From contig CAZOZO010000007.1 in assembly GCA_964584315.1 (NCBI GenBank), positions 18,170-82,169 of the forward strand: a stretch of 64,000 bases of DNA. Reading direction: 5' to 3'. Origin of the DNA: CAXXOK01 sp964584315. GTDB taxonomy: Bacteria > Bacillota > Clostridia > Christensenellales > Aristaeellaceae. How positions within the stretch are numbered: position 1 is the stretch's first letter; the number at the start of each line of letters is the position of its first letter. The notes below the pieces were generated by a model, which saw only the letters and a program-made list of their open reading frames with translations, searched no databases and was not told where the DNA came from. Shown piece by piece: positions 8,439 through 16,970 of the stretch. The position numbers were made by a program, and so were the translations under genes.

Positions 8439-9053
8439 TCACACCTCCTGTCCCTCGCATACCGCGACCACGAGCATATCGTTCGCCTGCACCGTATCGC
8501 GCAGGTCAAGCGGCACAAAATTATGCTCGCGCAGAACACCCATCACAGGCGCCTCGCGTGATTCCGAAAGCAGCTTGCCTACCAGCCTGCGCGGAGGTTT
8601 GACCAGCCGCAGGGAGACCTCCGTGCCGCCCACGTGGAACGCGCCCACGATATCCCGCTTCAGCAGTCGATCTTTGATCGTGTGCACTGCCAGGGTCGTG
8701 GGGCACACGGTGGTCAAGCCCATGCCGCTCATGATAGCCTCGCGCTGCGGGTCGTACAGGCGCGTGACCACCGTGGGCACGTGGAATATCTCGCGCGCAA
8801 CCTGCGATACCATGATGTTCATATTGTCGTCGTCCGTCACGGCGGCCAGCGCGTCCGCTGTTTCCACGCCCGCGCTGCGCAGCACGTCCTCGTCGATCGG
8901 CATGCCTACGATCGTGACGCCGTTAAAGCCCGAGCCCAGCGCGTTCAAGTGCTCGGGGTCACTGTCGATCACCACCACGTCGTGGTTTTCCTGCGAAAGC
9001 TCCAGCGCCAGACTGGTGCCCACCTTGCGGCATCCCGCAATGATCACATACAT
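8439..9053 (-). CDS. trkA: TrkA-family RCK subunit (first of pair), altered nucleotide motif
   Basis: A 204-residue RCK protein with TrkA-N (about 1-120) and TrkA-C (about 130-204) domains. The N-terminal loop reads AGCRKVGTSLA, so the second glycine of GxGxxG is replaced by arginine; its partner has the full motif. The acidic residue after strand two is present (VVVIDSDPEH). Start ATG 9053 gives a family-like N-terminus (MYVIIAGC) with AAGGATGGGA upstream. It may form mixed rings with the next TrkA below TrkH, with unequal ligand binding; the heteromer is inference. Confidence 0.85.
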   Translation of the reverse strand: MYVIIAGCRKVGTSLALELSQENHDVVVIDSDPEHLNALGSGFNGVTIVGMPIDEDVLRSAGVETADALAAVTDDDNMNIMVSQVAREIFHVPTVVTRLYDPQREAIMSGMGLTTVCPTTLAVHTIKDRLLKRDIVGAFHVGGTEVSLRLVKPPRRLVGKLLSESREAPVMGVLREHNFVPLDLRDTVQANDMLVVAVCEGQEV

Positions 9054-9069
9054 AAAGTCGTCCCATCCT

Positions 9070-9432
9070 TCAGTGTTGATCGTCAGCAGTTGCACCGGCA
9101 CGCAGTGCGGCGGCTTCCGCCTCGTCCGTAAACACGCGCCCGCTCAAAAAGGCGCTGCTGTCAAACCCCGTGATACGCTCCAGATTGCGGCAGCAGGGCT
9201 TGTAGGCCGGATCCAGTGCATAGCCCGCCCGATAGTGCTTGCGCGCGGCTTGAAAGTCGCCCACTGTTTCATACAGTAAGCCCAGCAGGTTATGCGGCTG
9301 GGGCGCATCCATGTCAAGCGCCATCGCCTCTGCGATGTCCGCCCGCGCGCGCGGCATATCCCGTGACCGAAGCGCTGCCTCCGCCTGTTTCAGTTTATGC
9401 TCAAACTCGATTTCTGTCGTTCCAAGGCGCAT
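9070..9432 (-). CDS. Tetratricopeptide-repeat protein heading the trk operon
   Basis: A 120-residue soluble protein. Residues 10-85 form two to three TPR-like helix pairs (KLKQAEAALRSRDMPRARAD, then HNLLGLLYETVGDFQAARKHYRAGYALDP). The last 30 residues are acidic and probably disordered. TPR domains mediate protein contacts. It lies 17 bases upstream of the first trkA, after a strong terminator that separates it from kdpDE, so it is the first gene of the K+ uptake operon. A direct role with Trk is inferred from position. Confidence 0.7.
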   Translation of the reverse strand: MRLGTTEIEFEHKLKQAEAALRSRDMPRARADIAEAMALDMDAPQPHNLLGLLYETVGDFQAARKHYRAGYALDPAYKPCCRNLERITGFDSSAFLSGRVFTDEAEAAALRAGATADDQH

Positions 9433-9526
9433 CCTTCATCCACCCTTTCCTGAGGATGGGGATATCATACCGCCTTTCCCGTCAGATTGGTGTGAGGGTT
9501 GTACTCGGGCGTGTGAGGATTGTGTG

Positions 9527-9573
9527 AGGATGCAAAAGAACGCCCCGTTGAGGGGCGCTCTTTTGCATCCTCA
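9527..9573 (-). terminator. Long-stem terminator between kdpDE and the trk operon
   Basis: Two 21-base arms, 9527-9547 and 9553-9573, are inverted copies with one mismatch that becomes a G-U pair in the minus-strand RNA, around a 5-base loop. A- and T-rich outer arms (GCAAAAGA / TCTTTTGC) allow termination in either direction. It follows the response regulator stop by 47 bases. Confidence 0.8.
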
Positions 9574-9619
9574 TATGGCTTATGTCGGGAGGCGGGCTGG
9601 GCAAGCCGTTGCGCACCGG

Positions 9620-10315
9620 CTAAAGCTCTTCCACCATGCGGTACCCGACGCCCACCTCCGTGATGATGAACTTCGGCTGGGCGGGGTTCTCCTCCAGCTT
9701 GCGGCGCAGGTTGCCCATGCACACACGAAGGCTTTGCGTATCGTCGGCGTTGAAGCCACCCCATATCTCCTGCACCAGCGAGCGATGGGTGAGCACCTTG
9801 CCGTGCTGCGCGGCGAGCAGGGCTAGTAGCTTATACTCCGTAGGCGTGAGGTGCACCTCCTCACCCGCCAGAGTGACGCGCCGCTTCTCAAAGTCGATGG
9901 CCAACGGCCCCACGCCCCAGACTGGCACAGATTCGCCGCCGTCGTGCGTGCGCGCCCTGTGCCGCAGGATCACCCGTATGCGCGCCAGCAGCTCTGCCAC
10001 ACCAAAGGGCTTTGTCAGGTAATCATCCGCACCGATATCCAGCGCCTGTACCTTCTCCCGCTCATGCCCGCGCGCGGATACCACCACCACCGGCACGTCC
10101 GACCATGCCCTCAACCTGCGGATCACGTCCAGCCCGTCCATATCTGGCAACCCCAGATCCAGCACCAGTACATCCGGCTTGCGCGAGGCGGCCAGCGACA
10201 GCGCCATCTCGCCGCTGTCCGTCTCCAAACACTCATACCGCTGTGTTTCCAGCGCCACACGTATGAAGCGGCGTATCGTCCTGTCGTCCTCAATGATCAG
10301 CACCAGCGGCTCCAT
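9620..10315 (-). CDS. kdpE: KdpE-like OmpR/PhoB-family response regulator
   Basis: A 231-residue two-domain regulator. Receiver domain: acidic pair D10-D11, phosphoacceptor D53 in VLVLDLGLPDMDG, S80 and K102 (TKPF). The C-terminal winged-helix domain (about 130-228) contains LTPTEYKLLALLAAQHGKV and ends VGYRMVEEL. Family resemblance is to KdpE. The stop of the partner kinase lies 3 bases before this start, so the two are translated together. No kdpFABC genes lie within this window; the neighbouring trk operon is a plausible target, which is inference. Confidence 0.9.
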   Translation of the reverse strand: MEPLVLIIEDDRTIRRFIRVALETQRYECLETDSGEMALSLAASRKPDVLVLDLGLPDMDGLDVIRRLRAWSDVPVVVVSARGHEREKVQALDIGADDYLTKPFGVAELLARIRVILRHRARTHDGGESVPVWGVGPLAIDFEKRRVTLAGEEVHLTPTEYKLLALLAAQHGKVLTHRSLVQEIWGGFNADDTQSLRVCMGNLRRKLEENPAQPKFIITEVGVGYRMVEEL

Positions 10316-10318
10316 GGC

Positions 10319-11890
10319 TCATCCCTCCAAAGGCAAAGTGAAGCGGAACAACGCGCCGCCCGTCGGGCCGTTCTGCGCGGTGATGCCGCCGCCGTGCGCC
10401 TCCACGATCGACTTGCAAATCGACAGGCCCAGACCCGCGCCTTTGCGGCCCTCGGCCCCCACCTGCCGTGTGTAGAAGCGGTCGAAAAGGTGGGTAAGCG
10501 CCTCTTGTGAGAGGCCTTCGCCCCTGTCGTTCACTTCAAACACCGCATCGCGCCCTTCCCGCCGCACCGCTATGTGGATGGGCGCGTCCGCGGGCGTGTG
10601 CTTGATGGCGTTGTCCAGCAGGTTCACCAGCACCTGCTCAATCAGCGTGCCGTCCATGGGCACCATGAGCAGTTCAGCCGGCGCGTCCACGGTAATTGGA
10701 TGCGTGCCCACGCGCCGCTTCACGCGGGTCAGAGCCTCGGCTACAATCTCCTCCACGGCTTCGGGCTGTTTTTCCAGCTTGACACGCTGGCTTTCCAGCC
10801 GCGTCAGGCTGAGCACGTTTTCTACCAGCGCGCTCAGCCACTCCACCTCGCCATACACATCGGCCAGAAACTGCTTGCGCGTCAGGTCGTCCAGCGCGTC
10901 GTAATTGTCGATCAGCGTGCCCACCGCGCCAAGCATGCCTGTCAGGGGCGTGCGCAGATCGTGCGATACCGAGCGAAGCAAGTCGCCGCGCAGGCGCTCG
11001 CGCTCGATCTCCAGCTTGGCGCGCTGCTGCTTCTCATACAGGCGCTCCCGTTCCATCGCCAGCGCCACCTGCGCCGCGATTGCGTCCAAAAACAGGCGCT
11101 GGCTCTCGGTGGGCGCGCGCATCGCGGGCATGGCGATGCCGATCACGCCCAGCACGCCGCTGGGCCCCGCGATGGGCAGGTAGGATGCCTCGCACTGGCG
11201 GAACAGCTCGTTGCCCGCGCCGCTTGCCATGCCGGATTGGAACGTCTCGCGAATGGCAGCAGCCTCCCCATCGCTCTGAAACACGTCCTTGCCCACAACG
11301 TGCCGCATGGACAACTGACCGTTCAGATCGGCGGCGGCGATCATGACCGACGCGCCGAACAGCTCGCTGATATCCTTGGCGGCCACCTTGAGCAACTGGG
11401 GTTTGCTGTTTACCTCCAGCAGGTTTTTCTCATGTTGGTAGAGGATGCGGATGCGTTTTTCGCGGTTCTCTGCGCGCCGCGATTCCCGCTTCACGCTGGA
11501 GGTGAGGGTGCTGGCGACCAGTGCCGAGAGCAGCATGCTGATGAAGGTAACGGGGTACTCCGGGCTGTAGGCCAGCAGCGTAAAGTACGGCACCGTGAAA
11601 AAGAAGTTGTAGGTGAGCATAGACAGGAACGAGGCGAGCACACAGTATAGGAACCCGTCCGTAAAATAGGCGACAAGCACTACGCCTAGGTTGTAGGTCA
11701 TGATGTAGTTGGCCTCGCTGTAGCCCAGATGCCTGAATCCGGTAGAGATGAGCGTGGCGGTCACGATGATCGCCGCCACGAGGCCGAACGACCGAAGAGC
11801 GCGCCAGAAGCGGGTCGGGTGCAGGGATGTGCGGCCCTCCTGCCAGTCCAGCTCCTCCGGCTCTCTGCTGAAAAGCACCCAACGCTTCAC
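10319..11890 (-). CDS. KdpD-like sensor histidine kinase lacking the N-terminal KdpD domain
   Basis: A 523-residue membrane kinase. Residues about 30-130 form the four-helix DUF4118 domain found in KdpD (YNFFFTVPYFTLLAY). A GAF-like domain follows (about 150-280), then the dimerisation helix with phospho-His H310 in SVSHDLRTPLTG, and an ATPase domain with NAIKH, DRGEG and GAGLGLSI. The N-terminal KdpD ATP-binding and USP domains (about 370 residues in E. coli) are absent, so inputs differ. Start is GTG 11890, 8 bases after AGGAGG, and a promoter ends just upstream; longer frames begin before that promoter. Confidence 0.88.
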   Translation of the reverse strand: MKRWVLFSREPEELDWQEGRTSLHPTRFWRALRSFGLVAAIIVTATLISTGFRHLGYSEANYIMTYNLGVVLVAYFTDGFLYCVLASFLSMLTYNFFFTVPYFTLLAYSPEYPVTFISMLLSALVASTLTSSVKRESRRAENREKRIRILYQHEKNLLEVNSKPQLLKVAAKDISELFGASVMIAAADLNGQLSMRHVVGKDVFQSDGEAAAIRETFQSGMASGAGNELFRQCEASYLPIAGPSGVLGVIGIAMPAMRAPTESQRLFLDAIAAQVALAMERERLYEKQQRAKLEIERERLRGDLLRSVSHDLRTPLTGMLGAVGTLIDNYDALDDLTRKQFLADVYGEVEWLSALVENVLSLTRLESQRVKLEKQPEAVEEIVAEALTRVKRRVGTHPITVDAPAELLMVPMDGTLIEQVLVNLLDNAIKHTPADAPIHIAVRREGRDAVFEVNDRGEGLSQEALTHLFDRFYTRQVGAEGRKGAGLGLSICKSIVEAHGGGITAQNGPTGGALFRFTLPLEG

Positions 11891-11945
11891 AATGCCATCC
11901 TCCTGTATGTCCGGCGTACCGACTGTGCCATGTTGCGATACGTGC

Positions 11946-11973
11946 ATCATACCACAGCTTGTGTGCCAGTCAA
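11946..11973 (-). promoter_or_regulatory. Promoter of the kdpDE-like operon
   Basis: Minus-strand -35 TTGACT (11968-11973), a 16-base spacer, and -10 TATGAT (11946-11951). Initiation near 11939 gives a leader of about 50 bases before the GTG at 11890. Confidence 0.6.
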
Positions 11974-12195
11974 GCGGCAGGAAGGGCTTGCGGATCGCCA
12001 AAACATATTCATTTACGACTGTCATTGGAGATAACAGATACACGTATGCGCCTGCAATAAATACTGATGAACTGTATGCACCTTACGCTGTCAGGTATCC
12101 GACCCCTGGTCACGGCCAGTTCAGCAGCAAAGCCAGGGCGTCCCCGCCGTCTGGCGTGGATTCCCCGGCCTTTTCATGCTTCCGTCAGGTCAACT

Positions 12196-12951
12196 CTAGT
12201 CGCTATACTGCCACGCGATGCCGTGGCGCTCCGCATAGTCGATGGCATACTGGTTTTGGGTGTACATCACCGCCTGACAATCGTAAAACGCGTATTCGCC
12301 AATAAACTGGACGCTGTCCGGTATCCTGATCCACTCCATGGCACGGCAGCCGGAGAATGCGGCATACTCGATCGTCGTCACGGAGGGCGGAATATCCATC
12401 TGCGTCAGGTTGTAGTGGCATGCCTCAAACGCGCTTTGACCGATGGTCGTGAGGCTATCCGGCAGGGTGATGTCCCGCAGGTTGCTGCAGCTGGCGAACG
12501 CTCCAAAGCCAATGGTCGTGACCCCCTGCGGAATGTTGACCGTCTCCAACGCATAGCAGCGGAAGAACGCATAGTCCCCAATGCTGGTCACCCCATCCGG
12601 GATGAAGGCGAAGCTCAGGTTTGTGAAGTTGTCAAATGCGTGGCTGCCAATGGCTGTTACAGGCAGGCCCTCCCCGCTCGCCACCGCTTGTGCCATGGCC
12701 GATGCGCCGACTCGGCCAACGAGCGACGCAGCGTTCAGCACATCAAGTATTGCCTGTTTGGTACGTCCATCAGGGTAGTAGCGCGAGGGGATCCCAAGGG
12801 TCTCGGCGGTGTTATCCGAGTAGCCCGTGACCGTCACCTGAAACGCGGGGCTCAGCGAAAAGGAAAACGACCAACTGCCCGCCGCTGCGCCTGACACAGG
12901 CAGGGCCATGCACAGCAGTACAGCAAGAACCACAGACACAAGCCTTTTCAT
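12196..12951 (-). CDS. Secreted BspA-type leucine-rich-repeat protein
   Basis: A 251-residue exported protein. Residues 1-24 are a clear signal peptide (MKRLVSVVLAVLLCMALPVS, then AAA). From about residue 95 there are five LRR_5 units of about 23 residues with the pattern I-P-x-x-V-T-x-I-x-x-x-A-F (FIPDGVTSIGDYAF, VNIPQGVTTIGFGAF, ITLPDSLTTIGQSAF). The last unit leads into AIDYAERHGIAWQY, a common end of these proteins. No sorting signal, lipobox or extra anchor is visible, so it is probably released or held by partners. It has its own promoter. Confidence 0.85.
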   Translation of the reverse strand: MKRLVSVVLAVLLCMALPVSGAAAGSWSFSFSLSPAFQVTVTGYSDNTAETLGIPSRYYPDGRTKQAILDVLNAASLVGRVGASAMAQAVASGEGLPVTAIGSHAFDNFTNLSFAFIPDGVTSIGDYAFFRCYALETVNIPQGVTTIGFGAFASCSNLRDITLPDSLTTIGQSAFEACHYNLTQMDIPPSVTTIEYAAFSGCRAMEWIRIPDSVQFIGEYAFYDCQAVMYTQNQYAIDYAERHGIAWQYSD

Positions 12952-13092
12952 GTTGATGCTCCTTCCTCGATGTTTGCTTGTCCTCTGATTCTGTCTTCAG
13001 TTTTACTGTCGTACCGTGATATTTGGATACCAAAAAAGCGGTCGTCATCGCTTGTTCAAGCTGCGGTCGTCTATCTTGTTGTTGGTTATTAT

Positions 13093-13121
13093 ATGATAAC
13101 GGAAACCACAGCATTTGTCAA
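13093..13121 (-). promoter_or_regulatory. Promoter of the LRR protein gene
   Basis: Minus-strand TTGACA (13116-13121), a 17-base spacer, TATCAT (13093-13098). The leader to the ATG at 12951 is about 135 bases. It diverges from the ArsR promoter about 60 bases away. Confidence 0.6.
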
Positions 13122-13179
13122 GTGACACGACGTGAACCTACCCCATACCGACGGTTCAAAATTTATTTTAACAAGCCTG

Positions 13180-13208
13180 TTGACTTTATCGTATTTTTAC
13201 GATATACT
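13180..13208 (+). promoter_or_regulatory. Promoter of the arsR-type regulator operon
   Basis: TTGACT (13180-13185), a 17-base spacer, TATACT (13203-13208). An inverted repeat fills the spacer, as expected for an autorepressed ArsR-family promoter. Confidence 0.7.
13187..13204 (+). promoter_or_regulatory. Putative ArsR-family operator
   Basis: Perfect 7-base inverted repeat TATCGTA-TTTT-TACGATA placed between the -35 and -10 elements. A repressor bound here would block RNA polymerase. A related split palindrome lies before the permease gene. Confidence 0.65.
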
Positions 13209-13231
13209 CGCTCCGAAGTGAGGTGAAGCCA

Positions 13232-13540
13232 ATGGAAATGGATGTGTTGTGCAACGCGCTGGGCAACAAGACGCGCTACCTGCTGATCAAGGCCCTCAAG
13301 GAGAAGTCGATCGAAACCTGCTGTGACCGTATCGAGTTTTTTGAGGACGGCATCAGTGTGGGCGATGTGGTCAAGCTGACGGGGCTTGCCCAGTCCACCG
13401 TGTCGCAACACCTGGCAGTGCTTATGAACGCCAATCTGATACGGCGGGAGAAACGCGACCAGTGGAGCTGCTACTTTCTCAACCGGCCTGTACTGGACGA
13501 GTTCCTGAAACGGCTGGGGGAAGACCTGCACAGCGAGTAG
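13232..13540 (+). CDS. ArsR-family winged-helix transcriptional repressor
   Basis: A 102-residue regulator. The recognition region reads VGDVVKLTGLAQSTVSQHLAVLMNANLI-like (about residues 45-73), followed by the wing (RREKRDQWSCYFL). A vicinal cysteine pair, ETCCDR near residue 31, lies outside the usual alpha-3 metal site and could be a thiol or metalloid sensor; a third cysteine is in the wing (WSCYF). Start ATG 13232 is 6 bases after AGGTG; a GTG at 13223 is less well placed. The gene precedes an ArsP-like permease and carries an operator-like palindrome in its promoter. Confidence 0.85.
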   Translation: MEMDVLCNALGNKTRYLLIKALKEKSIETCCDRIEFFEDGISVGDVVKLTGLAQSTVSQHLAVLMNANLIRREKRDQWSCYFLNRPVLDEFLKRLGEDLHSE

Positions 13541-13561
13541 TATCTTTTTTTGCCCTTTTGC

Positions 13562-13584
13562 ATCGTAATTCGCCGATATACGAT
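13562..13584 (+). promoter_or_regulatory. Second operator-like palindrome before the permease
   Basis: ATCGTA (13562-13567) and TACGAT (13579-13584) repeat the half-sites of the upstream operator, separated by 11 bases instead of 6. It lies between the regulator and the permease gene. Confidence 0.4.
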
Positions 13585-13605
13585 AAATATTGAGGAGGCT
13601 TCATT

Positions 13606-14718
13606 ATGGAATCTGTGCTCGCCTACATCGGCAATCTTCTGGTCGGGATGGTCACGACGGTTCTGGGCTCGCTCGCGCACAACTGGTGGGTACTCGCCAT
13701 TTCCATCGTCACCGCGGTCGCACTCAAAACCTATGTCGACACGGACAAACTGAGCCATTACCTGACGCGCAAGACGCGCGTCTCCATCCTGCTGAGCGTC
13801 GCGGTAGGCTCGTTTACCCCGTTTTGCGCGTGCGGCACCATGGCGGTCATCGTCGGGATGCTGACCACCGCCCTTCCGTGGGGGCCGATCATGGCATTCC
13901 TTACCTCGTCTCCTCTGATGAGCCCCGACGGCTTCCTGATGATCTCCGGCATGATCAGCCTTCGGTTTGCGGTCGCGCTCACCGCCGCTTCACTGGTGAT
14001 CGGCGTGCTGTCAGGCTTTGCGACACAGTGGATCGAACGGCACACCGGCCTGTTGCGTGGACAAGCCCGCTACCTGGACAAGAGCAAGAGCGCCGCATGC
14101 AGCTGCTCCGGCACGAGCGCCGTAGAAGCGCCCGTCAAACCTGCCTGTGGCTGTGGCACAGCCGCCCAAGCCTGCGCGCTCGACCGCTGCGCGCAGCCGC
14201 AGGGAGTGGAACCTGCGGTTACCGTCACGGCCAGCGGCGCTTGCTGCGCTGCGATGCCCGTATCAAACGGTGCGCGCGTTTCCGGCTGGCTTCAGAAGAT
14301 CAAAGCCAGGGAGCTGCTGCAAGGCTTTGTGGAGCTGGGCCTCAAGCAAATACTCCTGTACTTCAGCCTCTTCATTGCCGTAGGCTATCTGGTCAACACC
14401 TTTGTGCCCGCGTCCATCGTGTCCGCGCTGCTGGGCGCTAACAACCTGCTTGCGGTACCGCTGGCCTCCGTGATCGGCCTTCCGCTCTACCTGACGACCG
14501 AGTCGAGCATCCCGCTGATCCAATCCCTGCTGCAAAGCGGCGCCAGCGAGGGCGCGATGCTGGCCTTCATCATCTCCGGCTCCGCGACCAGCGCATGGGT
14601 CATCGCAGGCCTCACCACCTTCATGAAGAAGCGTGCGCTCGCGCTGTATGTGGGCTATATTCTGGTTGGCAGCATGCTGGCGGGTTATGTCTACGATTTG
14701 GTTCTACGGCTGGTGTGA
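13606..14718 (+). CDS. ArsP/UPF0718-type permease with a cysteine-rich central loop
   Basis: A 370-residue permease of the DUF318/ArsP_1 family, which exports organoarsenicals or other soft-metal compounds. The first half contains SFTPFCACGTMAVIVGML and SSPLMSPDG, and the second half PLYLTTESSIPLIQ, both family signatures. Between the halves (about residues 164-225) is a soluble loop with ten cysteines in motifs such as ACSCSG, ACGCG, ACALDRCA and ACCAA, which suits metal(loid) binding. Start ATG 13606 follows TGAGGAGG. It is co-transcribed with the upstream ArsR-type gene and ends at a strong terminator. Substrate is not certain. Confidence 0.82.
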   Translation: MESVLAYIGNLLVGMVTTVLGSLAHNWWVLAISIVTAVALKTYVDTDKLSHYLTRKTRVSILLSVAVGSFTPFCACGTMAVIVGMLTTALPWGPIMAFLTSSPLMSPDGFLMISGMISLRFAVALTAASLVIGVLSGFATQWIERHTGLLRGQARYLDKSKSAACSCSGTSAVEAPVKPACGCGTAAQACALDRCAQPQGVEPAVTVTASGACCAAMPVSNGARVSGWLQKIKARELLQGFVELGLKQILLYFSLFIAVGYLVNTFVPASIVSALLGANNLLAVPLASVIGLPLYLTTESSIPLIQSLLQSGASEGAMLAFIISGSATSAWVIAGLTTFMKKRALALYVGYILVGSMLAGYVYDLVLRLV

Positions 14719-14732
14719 CAAACGCGCATCCC

Positions 14733-14778
14733 AAAAGCCAAGGCCGCCCGGTTGGGCGGCCTTGGCTTTATTTTTTAC
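14733..14778 (+). terminator. Strong Rho-independent terminator after the permease
   Basis: A perfect GC-rich stem of about 16 base pairs (arms about 14734-14749 and 14754-14769) around GGTT, followed by ATTTTTTAC. Confidence 0.9.
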
Positions 14779-14963
14779 GAAAAGTTCCGCTCGTTGCACA
14801 GCAGCGCGACCCCTGCTGTGCAGGATATCGATCTACACAGAGCCTAGTCATCCCCCAGCCCCGTTCCGAGGCAACATGAGGCAAGGCCCGTTGTATTAAA
14901 ACAGCGACAGCGTATCGCGCATTCCGTCATCCGAGCATCCTCTCGTGCTCGCGGTGGGCGGCG

Positions 14964-16193
14964 CTACTCTGCGATACCATCCGCACCGTTTTCGCCGATC
15001 TGCACGCGCCACGCCACAAAAAGGTTGCCCAGCGAGAACAGTGCCGCCATGAAAAAAACCCATTGCGGCCCCAAGAGTGTCCAGACCAGCCCGCTCAACT
15101 GCGCCGCCAGGATGGATACCACATGATCAAGGCTGGTGCCGGTCGATAACGTCGCGGTGATCTCTTCCCTCGTGACCGCGATGGACTTAAGGTAGATGGC
15201 CTTGACCACGCCGATCTGCATGGACAACCTGTCCAGCACGAAGAGTGCGTAGATGAGTAGGACCGGCCAACCCACCCCCGGCAGCACCCTGCTGGTAATG
15301 CCCCACACCACGAACCCATAGATCGTATAGATGAAGATGAACGTGAGCGCGTCGACATACATCATGCGCTTGATGCCAAAGCGGTCGATCCATCGGCCGA
15401 TGGCGCGCATAAAGAAAATGCTCACAAAGCTGGCTGTGATCATCAGCAGCGACATGGTATCCGCCCGCTTGAGCAGCAGGTCGATGATGACCCAGGAGCC
15501 AAACACATAGGCGATCTGCTTTTGAACGCCGTTGAGCATGGTCAGCAGGTAGTAATAGCGGTACTGCTTGCGAAATACCAGTTTGAAAGGCTTCTGCCTG
15601 CACAGGGTGGGGATGTTCCGCTTTACCAGCAGCGCACCGGCTATGCCAGCTACCGCAAAAAAACCGGCGCCGATAATGAACGGCAGCTTGACAGGTGTGC
15701 AAAACGAGAACGCGCCAAAACGGAAGCCAAAGAACACCGCGATGCCCGCAATAAACCCAAAGAGCATTTTAACGCTGGCGTACTGGCCCACACGCCGCCC
15801 TACCTGCCCCGGCTCCGCCAGCGCCATGCCCATCGAATCGGACAGCGGCATAAACAGGTGCATGCCCATCGAGTTGACGAACAGGAATATCAGCATGACG
15901 CCGTAGGACGGCGTAAAGAGGCCCAGCGCCATCAGGCCTGCACAGGAGGCGACCTGCGCGATCAGGCTGCTTTTGGCATCCCCCAGCATGGAGAGCGAGG
16001 CGATCACCAACGCGCACAAAAGCCCCGGCAGCTCTCGCGGAAATTCGATAAAGGCGCGCTGCTGCGTGGTAACGTTATATGCCTCTTTAAAGTAGTTGGC
16101 ATAAATGGAGTCACTGAAGCCGTTGCCCAGCGCGGCCGCGGAAATCATGATAAAAAATAACAGCATCTCCTTGCTGATCGGCCGCTTTTGCAT
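14964..16193 (-). CDS. Major facilitator superfamily transporter
   Basis: A 409-residue membrane protein with about twelve helices in two halves joined by a basic cytosolic loop (LVKRNIPTLCRQKPFKL near residue 195). The region after helix two carries MLGDAKSSL in the place of the usual MFS loop 2-3 motif, and RAIGRWIDRFGIKRMM is the equivalent in the second half. Family membership is clear, but no substrate can be named. It has its own promoter upstream and sits as a single gene between the ArsR/permease operon, which converges on it, and a VanZ-like gene. Confidence 0.8.
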   Translation of the reverse strand: MQKRPISKEMLLFFIMISAAALGNGFSDSIYANYFKEAYNVTTQQRAFIEFPRELPGLLCALVIASLSMLGDAKSSLIAQVASCAGLMALGLFTPSYGVMLIFLFVNSMGMHLFMPLSDSMGMALAEPGQVGRRVGQYASVKMLFGFIAGIAVFFGFRFGAFSFCTPVKLPFIIGAGFFAVAGIAGALLVKRNIPTLCRQKPFKLVFRKQYRYYYLLTMLNGVQKQIAYVFGSWVIIDLLLKRADTMSLLMITASFVSIFFMRAIGRWIDRFGIKRMMYVDALTFIFIYTIYGFVVWGITSRVLPGVGWPVLLIYALFVLDRLSMQIGVVKAIYLKSIAVTREEITATLSTGTSLDHVVSILAAQLSGLVWTLLGPQWVFFMAALFSLGNLFVAWRVQIGENGADGIAE

Positions 16194-16227
16194 TCAGAAT
16201 ATGTTCCTTTCGATGTGGTGCGGTAGT

Positions 16228-16256
16228 ATCATACCATCCGCAGGCGATAGGGACAA
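16228..16256 (-). promoter_or_regulatory. Promoter of the MFS gene
   Basis: Minus-strand TTGTCC (16251-16256), a 17-base spacer, TATGAT (16228-16233), about 35 bases before the ATG at 16193. Confidence 0.55.
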
Positions 16257-16391
16257 GGCTGCTTATCGAAATATTGATGGAAAATCACAAATAGATCGAG
16301 TTTTGCAGCCACAAGCCGTGAGAGCGGAAAGGCCGCCGCGTACATCCGCCCGCCGCGGCTTTACGGCTTCACTTACGCCGGATGGGAACGC

Positions 16392-16931
16392 CTAGAGCCG
16401 CAGGTGGGCAAATACTGTCGTGAAGTACAGGATCACGATCGGTATCCCGATCACCAGCGCGGTGACGGTGATGGCCGTTTTGGTGCGCCCTTCTTCCTTG
16501 AATGCCCAGCGGAACAGCCGGTATAGCAGCATGCCGATGACGCCGCCGCAGGTGTTGAGCAGCACATCGTCGATATCGCTGGCGCCCAGCCCGAAGATAT
16601 ACTGTATCGCCTCGATGGCCACAGTCGTAAACAGGATGATCAAAACGCCCCTCCAAAACGTTTTGCGCGCCCTGACGGTTTGCAAAAACAGGCCGAAGGG
16701 AATGAAAACCACGACATTGCCCAGTATGTTGCTGACTGCGAATGAGCTGCGCAAATGGTTTGCGCCGCTGGCATATTCCCAGATCATCTGAAAAGGAATG
16801 AGGTTGCAGCTGCGCCGTATCTCGCGGTTGGCATCGAATATCACGTTATAGCGGAAGAACAGATCCGCCAGCATGAACAGGTAAAAGGCGACCATGACAT
16901 AGAACAAAACACTCATGGTTTTTCGGAGCAC
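16392..16931 (-). CDS. VanZ-family membrane protein
   Basis: A protein of about 179 residues with five hydrophobic helices. It has the VanZ-like pattern: a first helix, then CNLIPFQMIWEY, then NILGNVVVFIPFGLFLQ and GASDIDDVLLNTCGGVIG, where the paired acidic residues and the N-x-x-G-G are typical. VanZ proteins are best known for raising teicoplanin resistance, but most chromosomal members have no proven role. The start is uncertain: GTG 16931 after AAGGGTGG is used here; ATG 16970 and ATG 16916 are alternatives. Confidence 0.75.
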   Translation of the reverse strand: MLRKTMSVLFYVMVAFYLFMLADLFFRYNVIFDANREIRRSCNLIPFQMIWEYASGANHLRSSFAVSNILGNVVVFIPFGLFLQTVRARKTFWRGVLIILFTTVAIEAIQYIFGLGASDIDDVLLNTCGGVIGMLLYRLFRWAFKEEGRTKTAITVTALVIGIPIVILYFTTVFAHLRL

Positions 16932-16970
16932 AGAACCACCCTTGCTTTCATAACCATATTGACTGCGCAT

